Shown here: in pieces, positions 23,681 to 35,400 of the stretch
Layout of the letters: each line of letters starts with the position of its first letter
Numbering within the stretch: the first letter of the stretch is position 1
Source: Nicotiana tabacum
Lineage: Eukaryota > Streptophyta > Magnoliopsida > Solanales > Solanaceae
Direction: 5' to 3'
NCBI RefSeq assembly: GCF_000715075.1
Contig: NC_134095.1
Location: forward strand, 14,016,222-14,080,221
DNA length: 64,000 nt
Position numbers and translations under genes: made by a program
Notes under the pieces: model-generated
Told to the model about the DNA's origin: nothing
The model's input: the letters and a program-made list of their open reading frames with translations, nothing else
Database searches by the model: none

Positions 23681-26030
23681 TGTCCTAGACAGACCAGATG
23701 TTATTGCTTCAGATGCTATTATTACAGGTATTGTCTCAGTCTTCCACAGAGGTGCCTTTGTATTATTTGATCCCGGTTCAACCTTTTCTTATGTGTCATC
23801 GTATTTTGCTCATTATTTGGGTATGCCCTGGGAGTTTCTTGCTTTACTTGTTCATGTATCTACCCCGGTGGGCGATACTGTTGTTGTATAACGTGTGTAC
23901 CAGTCATGTGTGGTGACTATTGGGGGTCTGAAGACCCGAGTGGATGTGTTATTACTGAGTATGTTGGACTTCGATGTCATTTTGGGCATGGATTGGTTAT
24001 CTCCGTATCGTGCTATTCTGGACTATCATGCTAAGATAGTCACATTAGCTATGCTGGGTGTGCCAAAGATCGAGTGGCGAGGTGTGACTGATATGTTTCT
24101 AGTAGGGTGATCTCTTTCTTAAAGGCCCAGCGTATGGTTGGCAAGGGTTGTTTTTCATACCTAGCATTTGTGAGGGATGTCGGAGCTAAGACTCCTAGTA
24201 TTGATTCCGTCCCAGTTGTGAGGGATTTTTCAGATGTGTTTCCTGCAGATCTGTCGAGTGTCCTACCGGACATGGATATTGATTTTGGTATTGATCTGGT
24301 GCCGAGCACTCAGCCCATTTCTATTCCGCTGTATCATATGGCACCAGCGGAGTTGAATGAATTTAAGGAGCAGCTTCAGGAACTCCTAGATAAGGGGTTC
24401 ATTCGGCCTAGTGTTTCACCTTAGGGTGCGTCGGTTCTGTTTGTGAAGAAGAATGATGGCATAATGTGAATGTGCATTGATTATAGGCAATTGAACAAGG
24501 TAATAATTAAGAACAAGTATCCCTTGACTCACATTGATGATTTATTCGACCAACTTCAAGGATCGAGAGTGTTCTCCAAGATTGATCTCTGTTCGGGATA
24601 TCACCAGTTGAAGATCAGGGATTCAGATATTCTTATGATGGCTTTCAGGACCCGATATGGTCACTATGAGTTCTTGGTGATGTCTTTTGGGCTGACTAAT
24701 GCCCCAGCAACGTTCATGCATTTGATGAACAACATGTTCCGGCATTATTTTGATTCGTTTGTCATAGTCTTCATTGATGATAATCTGGTGTATTCGCGTA
24801 GTCAGGAGGAGCACGCGGAGCATTTGAGAGTTGTGTTGCAGAGATTGAGGGAGGAGAAGCTTTATGCAATATTCTCCAAGTGTGAGCTTTGGCTTAGCTC
24901 GGTGGCTTTCTTGGGCCACGTGGTGTCCAACGAGGGTATTCAGGTTGATCCAAAGAAGATAGAGGCGGTTCAGAGTTGGCCCGGATCGTCCTCAGCCATA
25001 TAGATTCGTAACTTTCTTGGTTTGGCATGGTATTATCGCTAGTTTGTTCTGGGATTCTCATCTATCGCATCGCCCTTGACCAAGTTTACTTAGAAGGGTG
25101 CTCCATTTGTATGGTTGAACGAGTGTGAGGAGAGCTTTCAGAAGCTCAAGACAGCCTTGACCACAACTTCAATGTCGGTCTTGCCATCAGCTTCAGGGTC
25201 ATATATCGTGTATTGTGATACTTCGAGAGTTGGGATTGGTTGTGTGTTAATGCCAGACGGTAGAGTTATTGCTTATGCTTCTCGTGAGTTGAATCCCCAT
25301 GAGAAGAACTACCCCGTGCATGATTGGGAATTGGCTGCCATAGTTCACGCATTGGAGATTTGGAGGAATTACTCGTATGGCGTATCTTGTGAGGTGTTTA
25401 CTCATCATCACAGTCTTCTGCATTGATTCAAGCAAAAGGATCTTAATTTGAGGCAACGAAGATGGTTGGAGTTGCTTAAGGATTATGATATCACTATATT
25501 GTATCATTCGGGAAAGGCCAATATGGTGGCTGATGTTTTGAGCCAAAAAGCAGTGAGTATGGGGAGTTTGGTATATATTCTAGTTGGGGATAGACCTCTT
25601 GCAGTTGATGTTTAGTCCTTGGACAATCGGTTCATGAGATTAGATATTTTGGAGCCCAGTCGAGTGTTGGCTTGCGTGGTTTCTCGGTCTTCCTTATATG
25701 ATAGCATCAGAGAGCGCCAGTATGATGATCCGCATTTGCTTGTCCTTAGGTACAGAGTTCAGCATGATAATGCCAGAGATGTGACCATCGGTGATGATGG
25801 GGTGTTGAGGATGCATGGCCGGATTTGTGTGCCCAATGTGGATGGGCTTCGAGAGTTGATTCTGGAGGAGGCCCATAGCTTGCGGTATTTTATTCATCCG
25901 GGCACCGCGAAGATGTGTCAGGATTTGAGGTAGCACTATTGGTGAAGAAGAATGAAGAAAGACATTGTGGGATTTGTAGTTCGGTGTCTCAATTGTCAGC
26001 AGGTGAAATATGAGCATCAAAGACCGGGCG
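23681..26030 (+). pseudogene. pol of element F: protease, RT, RNase H, partial integrase
   Basis: Domains in order. Protease: FDPGST at about 23768, then DFDVILGMDWL. Reverse transcriptase: [51 protein letters not shown] and the catalytic FIDD at about 24770. RNase [15 protein letters not shown] and [15 protein letters not shown], but the expected T-D-H motif reads THHHS, replacing an active-site Asp. Integrase zinc finger: EEAHSLRYFIHPG to CLNCQQVKYEHQRPGG. The sequence stops there, before the DDE core. About ten in-frame stops (near 24110, 24122, 24423, 24468, 25003, 25020, 25041, 25092, 25425, 25615, 25932 and 25943), mostly TAG or TGA where Gln, Arg or Trp is expected, make it inactive. 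Confidence 0.88.
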
Positions 26031-26281
26031 GTTCACCGAGCACGAGGAGATAGTTAGGAAGGTAAAGATCTTGGAGCAGTCACTGAGAAATATGCAAGGG
26101 TTAGGGGGCCAAGTGAGCGTGGCTTATAAGGATATATGCTTGTTTCCTGATGTCCAACTACCTGTTAGATTCAAAATGCCCAAGTTTGACATGTATGACA
26201 AGCACGGAAACCCCGTGGCCCACTTGAGAGGATTTTTTAGAAAAATGAGGGGAGCCGGTGGGAAAGATGAATTATTGATGG
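26031..26281 (+). pseudogene. gag of element G, part before the solo LTR
   Basis: An open plus-strand frame reading EEIVRKVKILEQSLRNMQG, LGGQVSVAYKDICLFPDV, MPKFDMYDKHGNPVAHLR and MRGAGGKDELLM. These words align with the gag of element H (SLEQSLKNMQGLSGQ, FKKYDGHGDPIAHLK, LRGAGGKEELLMAYF). The frame is broken at 26281 by the solo LTR and resumes exactly after it. The left edge is the recombination joint with element F. Confidence 0.85.
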
Positions 26282-28598
26282 TGTGAGGCCCCGTGAAAAT
26301 TTCCACTCAAAACCCAAATCTCGTAATGCCAAGTAAGGGTCAGGTGTTAGAAATTCATAAACAAAGCTCGCCGCGGTCCACACCCTTTGAGTTGATCACT
26401 GCATTAAAAAGTCAAGAAAATAATGTTTTCCAGAAAAGTGCGATTCCGCGGTCAAGGATGCGGTCACATATCAGGTATGCGGGCCGCATAGTCGCCGCAA
26501 AGTGAGTCAGTGTGTTGGTCAAATTTGAGGTCAACTATGTGGTCAATTATGTGATCGCGTAACCGATATGCGGACCACATAGTCGTCGCATAATTCCCTT
26601 GGGATTTTGTAAGGGGAAATTTTGCGGTGCATTATACGACCGCAGAACGGGTATGCAGATTGCATCTCTACCACATACCCAGACAGTGTGTTCGGGTTTT
26701 GGGGTGCATTTTTGCGGTCCATTATGCGGGCCGCATGTCAACTTTGCGAACGCAAATGCGATCGCAGATCTGACTCGGGGCTCCTATTTTCTAATTTTTA
26801 AAACCCGACCCCATCCCATTAAAAACACCCCAATAGACCCTTTTTTGTTATTTTTCACGACATAGAGAGAGAGAGAGGGAGTTCTAGAGTGAGAAGGTGT
26901 AATCTTCATCAAGCTCTCTCTAAATCCTTGCCCCAAATCCTTGAAGGTTGTCAATTGAAGCAACTAGGTCTTCATCCTAAGAGGTAAGAACTGTACCCTC
27001 ATCAATAATTTCAAAATTTTTGTTAAAATAGGTAATTAGCAAGTGGGTACATGGGTATAAGGGTTAGTAATCTTGCATGCATAGGAGATAATGGGATATG
27101 TGGAGGATGATAACTAAAAAGACAACAATTAGGGTATAATAGTGAAGAAATTTCTTTCAAAATGGGCCTAAGGTCATAATGCACCTTTTTGTGTTTGATA
27201 ATATGCTCAAACAAGCTAGAATCTTAATATCGTCTCTAATTCTTGGTTCAATTGTAATTATTATACAATAGATTGAAGTGCTATGAGTCCCGGGATTTTA
27301 TAAGAATTAGGGGAAACCTTTATCGAGAATTGGTGTTGTAACCTTGTATGCTTGAAGAATGTGTCTCAACATGATCCATGTGCTATCTTGATAACTTAAA
27401 AGGTGGCAAAAGATATGAATTATGTATTGATATGCTTAGACCTTAAATTTGATATTGAAGCTGCATATGTTGTGTCATCTTTGTAAAGTCTCATCTATGC
27501 TTACGATCTTAATTGCTCTTGTGTTCCCATATTTTTCCCTAAATTACCAATCTAACATTGAAATTCGGAATGATGTGAGATATGGCCTAGTGCCAAACAT
27601 ATGATGTGATAGTTATGGACCCAAGTACCTATGAAATGATTTATGTGAAACAAAGGTTGATATGAGATGAGCAATGGGAAATGGAAACGGCTTGGTAAGG
27701 CGGCCTAGCCGATCGGGCCGTGATCGGACGCCATGATATATACACGTTGTGGAAATGTATTGATGAGTGAAACTAGAAAGCATGGGTGAAATAATGATAA
27801 TGTCTCCGGGAGATGGCCTAGCCGATCGGGCCATGATCGGACTCTGCTCAAAGAAGCGGTGGCAAAGTGAATAATGATGCTACAGTGTGGGGTGATCCAA
27901 TCTAAAATTTCAGAATCTATGTGAAAATCTGGTGAACCTCCTTATATTGTTGACATGGTGCTTTTTTGAAACTTTGTTGTCTCTATGATTTCCCTGTTTT
28001 TACTTGTTTGAAAGTTCTTCCTAATTATATGGTGTTTAGTTATACATACTAGTACTATTCCATGGTACTACCGCCCCTTTTGCCAGGGGCGCTACATTTT
28101 TAAATGAATGTAGGTGGCTCCATAGCGAATAGTGCAGATCGTGTGTAGCGGAGCATCCTCTTCTCAAAATCTTGGTAAGCCCCTTCCTCCTTCAAGGGTT
28201 TATGTCATATACCTTTTGTTATAGATGTCCATTTTGAGGTATAGCCGGGGCCTTATCGCCGGCGTTGTTATCACTGTCTTTTGTATCCTTAGAGGCTCCG
28301 TAGACAATTGTGTGGGTTATGTATGGGTATTGGATAGGTCAATGAACCATGTTGTAACCTTGTACTCTTGCTTCCTTCTAAACTATAATGTATGGAATCT
28401 TTTAAACCTAACTACGGTTAAGATTGTGTTATAAAATTAGCTATCCATGTTGAATGTTCAACCCCTTTTATTGCCTAATTTAACGAAAATCGAATTCCTT
28501 AATCTTATTGAGTCAGGTAGAGAGTGTTTAGTAAGGTGTGCTCAGTTGGGTTCACTCAATTGAGTGAAGGTTGCGCCTCCCGAGGTTGGGGCGTGACA
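26282..28598 (+). mobile_element. Solo LTR of chromovirus D family, 2317 bp, target duplication GATGG
   Basis: It starts TGTGAGGCCCCGTGAAAATT and ends GGGGCGTGACA, the same termini as the D LTR in opposite orientation. The 5-bp gatgg lies at 26277-26281 and again at 28599-28603, a perfect target duplication. Removing the LTR and one duplicate rejoins the gag reading frame (DELLM to MAYF). No internal sequence remains, so this is a solo LTR. It carries the palindrome cluster at 26440-26768 and the duplicated GATCGG module near 27700-27850. Confidence 0.93.
26440..26768. repeat. GC-palindrome cluster in solo LTR
   Basis: Words like gcgggccgcatagtcgccgc, tgcggaccacat, ttgcggtccattatgcggg and atgcgatcgcag recur about ten times. 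Position and content correspond to 14045-14357 of the D 3' LTR. Confidence 0.7.
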
Positions 28599-29590
28599 GA
28601 TGGCATATTTTCGCCGAAGTCTGAGTGGTGGAAAAGATGAACTATTAGAATGGTACACCTGCCAGGACAACAGCAGGTGGTACACTGGACAACAGTAGGT
28701 GGTACACTTGGGATGATCTGACCAAGGCTTTTGCTCGACATTTCCAGTACAATGTAGAGATTGTGCCAGACTGCTTGTCTTTGACTAAGATAGAGAAAAA
28801 ACCCAAGTGAGAGTTTCAGGGAGTATGGTTCCCGTTGAGAGAACAGGCAGCATGAGTCAACCCTCCAATGGAGGAAGGTGAAATGGTGGAGTATTTTCTT
28901 CAGGCCTTGGAGCCTACTTACTTTGGTCATCTGATCTCGGGCATAGGTAAGTCTTTCAATGAAGTGGTTAAGATGGGAGGAATGGTACAGGAAGGAATCA
29001 AATCGAGCAAGATCATGAGTTACTCTACCATCAAAGCAACTATGCAAGCAATCCAAAATGGCACCGGGGGCGTGTTTGGAAAAAAAAAGAAGATGTTGTT
29101 ATGGTCGTCTCAGGATCGTGGCACGACCCAAGGGGCTCCCCTCACCATTATACCTAGCCTCGACCCTAGCCTCAAACCTACACCGAAACTCCATATAATC
29201 CACCCCAACCATAATAGCCTCAGTATTCAGTCAGGCCACCTCAATACCATGTCCACCACGCACAGTCATATGCTCAACCCCCTCCTTACCCGCAATAGCG
29301 TGCACCAGCTCCACAAAATCCTTACCTCCCTCCATGAACATATCGAAACCCTACTGGTCCAAACTTTCGACCTAGGCCAGAGTGTAAAAATTAAAGGCTG
29401 CAGCGGAAGAAATCTTTCACCCCGCTTGGGGAGTCTTATACCAGCTTATTTCAGAGGTTGAGGCAGTTGGATGTTCTGAGGCCAACGGAGTCAAAATTAC
29501 CAAACCCCCCTCCAAAGAACCTGGATTATTCCCTTAGATATGTATATTGTTATGATACTCCAGGTCATGACACATAAAAATGTTGGCATT
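28599..29590 (+). pseudogene. gag of element G, part after the solo LTR
   Basis: It resumes MAYFRRSLSGGKDELLEWY. A 22-bp tandem duplication (28665-28686 and 28687-28708) then shifts the frame. Further blocks are LTKIEKKP with a stop, EEGEMVEYFLQALEPTYFG, GIGKSFNEVVKMGGM and TIKATMQAIQNGTGG. An indel in the A run near 29080 causes another frameshift; the Pro/His/Tyr-rich region that follows reads sensibly only in a different frame. A zinc-finger-like C-Y-D-T-P-G-H-D-T-stop-K-C lies at about 29548-29581. This matches the gag of element H domain by domain. Confidence 0.82.
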
Positions 29591-31427
29591 TGAAGTACGC
29601 CATCCAGGAGCTCATCGATACAAACCAAATTGTGGTCCATAGTTCGGAAACTCAGAACATCAATCAAAATCCATTGCCACCCTATGCCGAAACACACATG
29701 ATTGAGATAGTGCATAAGGATAGGGAGCCCAAGAAGCCTTTAAAGTCTGTTATGAAGATCTGTGCCAATGAAAGTAAGCCAGTCAAAACTCCAAATGTTA
29801 CAAAGGCAACATCTTCGATAGCTGAAGGTCTGACAGACAAGCTGAGCATGCCCAATGATAAGCCGCTTGTGGTAGTCGTGAAGGGGTTCCAATGTGATGA
29901 TAAAATAAAGCAAGAAAAGCCAAAAGTGGTCGTGTCAGGGGTAGCAAGTAAGCCTGTCATTATTGTGGAAGGGGCTCGCATTGCCCATGTTATTATTAAA
30001 CCTATGACCCAGTTGCCGTTAGATAACACAAAGGTTGTTCCATGGAATTACAAGCGAGTGCTAGTAACTTATAAAGGGAAAGAGGTGGAAGAGGAAGTTA
30101 ATAAAACCTAGGGTTTGTCTCGTTCGGGGAGATGCTTTGCACCAGAGGAATTAAGAAAAGCTAAGCCGCTGAAAGATAGTCCAATTCTAGTGAAGAAACC
30201 AGTCACCGAAGAGGAGGCGGAAGAATTTTTGAGAAAAATGAATGTGCAGGATTACTCCACAATAGAACAACTGAGAAACACCCCCGCTCAGATTGCTCTT
30301 CTATCATTGTTGATACACTCAGACGAGCACTGCCGGGCCCTCATGAAGATTCTGAATGAAGCTCATGTCCCTAACAAGATCATAATGAACCATTTGGAGA
30401 AAATTTCCAATAAGATATTTGAGTCAAACAGGATCACCTTCTCGGATGATGAGTTGCCTTTGGAGGGTACGAAACACAATCAGGCTCTTTATCTCACAGT
30501 GAAATGCGAGGATTCTGTGGTCACAAGGGTGTTAGTTGACAACGGATCCAGTGCAAACATTTGCATTCTCTCCACTCTTCACAAGTTGAAAATTGATGTT
30601 GAGCGGATCCACAGGAACAGTGTATGTGTCCGAGGTTTTGATGAAGGGGGAAAAGATTCTTTTGGCGATATCGGGCATGAACTAACAATAAGACCAGTTG
30701 AATTTACCATGGAGTTCTAGGTAGTGGATGTGGCCGTCTCTTACAATTTGTTGTTGAGTAGGCCCTGGATACATGTTGCCTATGTAGTCCCGTCTTCTTT
30801 GCACCAGATGGTAAAGTTCGAGTGGGACAGATAGGAAATTGTTGTGCATGGTGATGAGAGCTTATGTGCTTACAATGATACATCCATCCCGTTTATTGAG
30901 GTTGAAGATGATAAGGGGCCTTGGGTTTACCAAGTTTCTGAAATAGTGTCAGTTGAGAAGGTTCGGGAATGGGAATACATTACAGGTACAAAGCTAGATT
31001 CTGCGATCGTCATGGTAGCAAATGAAATGTTGAAGAATGGTTTGCATCTTTGCAAGGTATCGTGCAGCCAGTGTCTCTACGTGAAAATCTAGGCACATTT
31101 TGTCTGGCGTTCAAGCCTACAGGGGATGATGTGAAGAAGGCTAAAAAGTTGAAAAAGATGGCATGGTCGCACCCTAAGACTATCCCACGCCTCTCCAAGT
31201 CTTTCGTCAGGTCAGGGGTAGTGAAGCATCCGGTTTCAGTAGTTCCAAAGCATGTGGTTGACTTTGATGAAGAGTTGATTGAAAGGTTCCAGAGTCTATT
31301 TGATGAGGTGAACATGGTAGAAATTGGGGAGCGTTCCAGCAAAGCAGACGTGGAGTTTATTGGGCCGAAAGTGAAGCTTAACATTTTGAATGCCACTCCT
31401 CTCCCTACTCGGAAGGAGTCTTGGTAG
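29591..31427 (+). pseudogene. Protease-containing region of element G polyprotein
   Basis: The frame is long and mostly open from HLKYAIQELIDTNQIVV, with stops near 30109, 30718, 30832 and 31090. Recognisable blocks are VPWNYKRVLVTYKGKEVEEE, EEAEEFLRKMNVQDYSTIEQ, the protease-like LVDNGSSANICILSTL at about 30532-30580 (D-N-G-S active-site motif), LLSRPWIHVA and HGDESLCAYNDTSIPF. The last exon-like stretch has SLRENLGTFCLAFKP and NATPLPTRKESW, ending at 31427 where H has its intron donor. A frame change near 31050 breaks it. The protease would cleave the polyprotein. Confidence 0.82.
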
Positions 31428-31600
31428 TTTACTTTGTTTTCCTTTCTGTTGTCTGGATTATTCCAGGGTTGTAATCCAAATTTTTATTTTTCACTTGTTT
31501 TGATGTAGAAACCCTCCTATCCTTTATTTTCAATGAAATGCAATTTTCCCTTTTCCATTACTCCTGATAGTGTCATTTTTGTTTTTCTTTGTACAATTGT
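31424..31600 (+). other. Intron-like segment between protease and RT of element G
   Basis: The open frame ends TCTTG|GTAGTTTAC, and a T-rich stretch with stops follows before coding resumes near 31600 with a Glu/Asp-rich segment. Element H has a clear GT-AG intron at the same place. Here the donor GT is present, but the expected CAG acceptor reads tttgtacaa, so splicing of this copy is doubtful. Confidence 0.45.
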
Positions 31601-33290
31601 TTTTATGTTGGTTTCAATGACATGAAATGTATGAGGAATCATCGGCCAAGTCTTAAAAGCCAATCTAACTCTGAAATAATAATCCAAGAAATAGAGTGTG
31701 ATGATGAAATAGAATATGATGAAGAGAAGGAATTTGAGGAAATTAGTAAAGAACTAAATAATTTTGAAGAGCAACCAAAGCCTAATTTGAATGAAATTGA
31801 AGCAATCAATTTAGGGGATCCAGATAATATCAAGAAAACCAAGATAAGTGTACACTTGGAACCACAAATCAAGGAAGAAATAATCAAAACACTGTTTGAA
31901 TATAAAGACATTTTTGCATGGTCATATGACGACATGTCGGGTTTGAGTACTGACTTGGTAGTTCACAAATTACCAATTGATCCGGCATTCCCTCCCGTTA
32001 AGAAGAAGTTAAAGAAGTTCAAGACAGACATGAGTGTGAAGATCAAGGAAGAAATCACAAAACAGTTGGATGCAAAGGTCATTCGAGTCACGTGATACTC
32101 CACTTGGTTAGCTAATATTGTGCCAGTGCCAAAGAAGGATGGTAAAACTAGGGTGTGCGTTGATTACCGCGATCTCAACAAAGCAAGTCCAAAGGATAAT
32201 TTTCTATTGCCAAATATCCACATTTTGATTGACAACTGTGCCAAGCATGAGATCGGATCTTTTGTGGATTGCTATGCGGGGTACCACTAGTTCTTGATGG
32301 ATGAGGAAGATGTAGAAAAGACAACATTCATCACACCATAGGGAACTTATTGCTACCGAGTATTGCCATTTGCTTTGAAAACGCCGGGGCAACTTACATG
32401 AGGGCAATGACTAATGTGTTTCATGACATGATACACAAGAAGATTGAGGTTTATGTAGATGATGTGATCATAAAGTCAAAGCAACAGTCCGACCATGTCG
32501 GAGATTTGAGGAGGTTTTTCTAGAGGCTTTACAGGTACAATCTTAAACTCAACCCTCCCAAGCTTGCATTTGGTGTTCCGTCTGGAAAACTGTTGGGGTT
32601 CATAGTCAGTCGACGAGGCATTGAGCTGGATCCGTCAAAGATCAAAGCTATCCAAGAATTACCACCGCCAAGGAATAAGGCTGAAGTGATTAGTCTGCTC
32701 GAGAATTTAAACTATATTAGTAGGTTTATTGCTCAACTAATGACTACCTGTGAGCCTGTCTTTAAGTTGCTGAAAAAGGATGTTGCAGTCAAATGGACTG
32801 ATGAGTGCCAGGAGTCATTTGATAAGATCAAGGGGTACTTGTCAAACCCACCTGTGTTGATCCTGCCGAAATCGGGAGACCTTTAATTCTCTATTTGACA
32901 GTCCTAGATAATTCATTTGGTTGTGTGTTGTGTCATCATGACATCACTGGCAGAAAGGAGCAAGCCATCTATTATCTCATCAAGAAGTTCACGTCCTATG
33001 AGGTTAAGTATACTCCCCTTGAAAGGACATTTTGTGCCCTAACTTAGGTGGCACAAAATCTGAAGCATTATCTGTCATCCTACACTACTTACCTCATTTC
33101 TCGTCTGGATCCTCTAAAGTATATCTTTCAAAAGCCTATGCCCACAGGAAGACTTGCAAAGTGGCAAATTTATCTCCCAGAGTTTGACATTATCTATGTA
33201 ACTCGGACCGCGACGAAAGCCCAAGCATTGGCCGATCATTTGGCCGAGAACCAGTGGATGAAGAGTATAAGCCATTGAGGACTTATTTTC
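31601..33290 (+). pseudogene. Reverse transcriptase and first RNase H of element G
   Basis: The N-terminal acidic linker leads to DIFAWSYDDMSGLSTDLVVH. RT motifs follow: VPVPKKDGKTRVCVDYRDLN, FVDCYAGYH, the catalytic YVDD at about 32452-32463 (EVYVDDVIIKSK), and GKLLGFIVSRRGIELDPSKI. RNase H follows with NSFGCVLCHHDITG, TYLISRLDPLKYIFQKP and WQIYLPEFDIIYVT. In-frame stops lie near 32092, 32288, 32339, 32521, 32884, 33045 and 33342, and a frameshift lies near 32385. It would copy RNA to cDNA and degrade the template strand. Domain identity is clear; the copy is inactive. Confidence 0.85.
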
Positions 33291-33339
33291 CTGATGAAGA
33301 GGTGACACATATTGACAAGGTGGAGCATGATAAAAATCC

Positions 33340-35010
33340 AGGTTGAAAACTTTTCTTTGATGGAGTCGCTAACATGAAAGGTGTTGGAATAGGGGTTGTG
33401 CTCATTTCTGAAACATGGCATCACTACCCTATTACGGCCTAGCTTCGATTCTATTGTACTAACAACATGGTTGAGTACGAGGCATGCATTCTAGGTTTGA
33501 GGTTAGCTATAGACATGGGAGTCCATGAAGTCTTGGTCTTGGGAGATTCAGATCTTTTGGTGCACCAAATTCAGGGAGAATGGGAGACTCGGGATTTAAA
33601 GCTCATACCATATCGACAATATTTGCACGATCTTTGTCAACGGTTCAGATCAGTAGAATTCAGGCATATTCCGAGGATCCACAGTGAGGTTGTCATTGCC
33701 TTGGCTACCTTGGCATCAATGTTACACCATCCGGACAAAGCTTATGGTCACGCTTTGTATATTCAAGTTCGTGATCAGCATGCCTACTATAATGTGGTTG
33801 AGGAGGAACTTGATGGTGAACCATGGTTCCATGATATCCGGGAATACATCAGGATGGGGTATATCCGGTACAGGGCACAGGTGATCAAAAGAGAACAATT
33901 CGACGTTTGGCTAGTGGATTTTTTGTAAGCGAGGGAATTTTGTACAAGAGAACTCCAGATCTAGGACTGTTGAGGTACATAGATGCTAAACAAGCCACGA
34001 CTATCATGACCGAAGTGAATGCCGGAGTTTGCGGTCCGCATATGAGTGGGTATGTTTTGGCCAAGAAAATTCTTCGAGCAGGGTATTATTGCCTCACCGT
34101 GTAACGAGAGTGCATTAGCTTTGTGCGCAAGTGTCATCAATGCCAGGTACATGGTGATTTGATGCATTCTCCACCATCTGGGTTGCATACAATGTCCGCA
34201 CGTTGGCCCTTTGTTGCTTGAGGCATGGATGTCATTGGACCAATTGAGCCAGTGGCATCAAATGGGCACAGGTTTATTATGGTAATCGATTATTTCACTA
34301 AGTGGGTTGAAGCTATGACTTTCAAATCTGTGACCAAGAAGGCAGTGGTTGATTTTGTTCACTCAAACCTCATTTGCCAGTTCGGAATTCCCAAGGTAAT
34401 CATCACGGACAATGGTGCTAATCTTAACAGCCATTTGATGAAAGAAGTATGTCAACCGTTCAAGATTACGCATTGAAATTCCACTCCTTATCGCCCCAAG
34501 GCAAATGGAGCTGTTGAGGCAGCTAACAAGAACATAAAGAAGATACTTCGACATATGATGCAAGGTTCTAGGCAATGGCATGAAAAGTTGCCTTTTGCTT
34601 TGCTGGGTTACCGCACTACTGTTCGCACTTCAATAGGTGCAACGCCTTATTTGTTGGTATATGGGACTGAAGCATTTATACCCACGAAAGTCAAAATTCC
34701 ATCCCTCCGAATTGTTGCTGAAGCTAAAATTGATGATGATGAGTGGGTCAAGACCTGATTGGAGCAATTAAGTCTGATTGACGAGAAAATACTGACGGCA
34801 GTATGTCATGGTCAGTTGTATCAAAAGAGAATGGCAAGAGCATACAACAAGAAGGTGCGTCCCCAGAAATTTGAAGTGGGCCAGCAAGTATTGAAGTGCA
34901 TCCTTCCACATCAGGCTGAAGCTAAAGGCAAGTTTGCCCCAAATTGGCAGGGGACGTTCGTTTTGATAAGAGTGTTGTCCAATGGTGCTTTGTATTTAAC
35001 ATATATATAA
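33340..35010 (+). pseudogene. Second RNase H (aRNH) and integrase of element G
   Basis: aRNH: FFDGVANMKGVGIG, VEYEACILGLRLAID and LVLGDSDLLVHQIQGEWE. Integrase: zinc-finger-like VNAGVCGPHMSGYVL to CHQCQVHGDL; DDE core GMDVIGPIEP (34225), VIITDNGANLN (34399) and KANGAVEAANKNIKK (34500). A C-terminal segment KFAPNWQGTF stands where H has a GPY motif. Stops or frameshifts lie near 33443, 33905, 34102, 34219, 34475 and 34757. A second RNase H next to the integrase marks the Tat/Ogre lineage. The reading frame ends near 35010 without the final residues seen in H. Confidence 0.86.
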
Positions 35011-35264
35011 GGCAAATGTGTAGATATGACTATCAATTCTGATGCAGTCAAAAAAATATTATGTATGATTTCTTTGGTTTGTTTAATTGTGTTGTTTGTA
35101 CTTGGCATGTTTTGAAGATTGGAATGACGAATGCATTTTATTCAGCTACCTAAACACTCTATCCTTTGTTACCCCTTTTGAGCCCTATTTGTTTTCTTTC
35201 ATACCCCTCTTTTAGAATTAGAAGCAGAGTTTAGAAATACAGGTACATAAAATATGAATAAAAA

Positions 35265-35378
35265 GAGACAAGAAAAAGAAAAGAAGGGAAAAAAGAAGAA
35301 ATGAAAAAAGTTAGAGCAAAAGAAAGAAAAAGAAAAGAAAAGGAAAGAAAAGAAAAGAAAAAAAAGAAAACTAACAAA
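35265..35378 (+). repeat. Purine-only low-complexity tract
   Basis: About 110 bases of almost only A and G (aagaaaag, aaggaaag words) on the element's sense strand. It lies just upstream of the G hairpin at 35401. It may be simple slippage. Confidence 0.8.
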
Positions 35379-35400
35379 AACAAAGTAATTCCTATGTCTT

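Larger units (their letters stand above)
19325..26030 (+). mobile_element. Tekay/Del-like gypsy element (F), 3' half missing
   Basis: A plus-oriented element: 5' LTR 19325-22035, Met-type PBS 22038-22051, gag from 22237, then protease, RT, RNase H and the integrase zinc finger to about 26030. The remaining integrase, chromodomain, PPT and 3' LTR are absent, and gag sequence of element G follows immediately in the same orientation. Many in-frame stops look like C-to-T or G-to-A changes of Gln, Arg or Trp codons. Confidence 0.88.
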
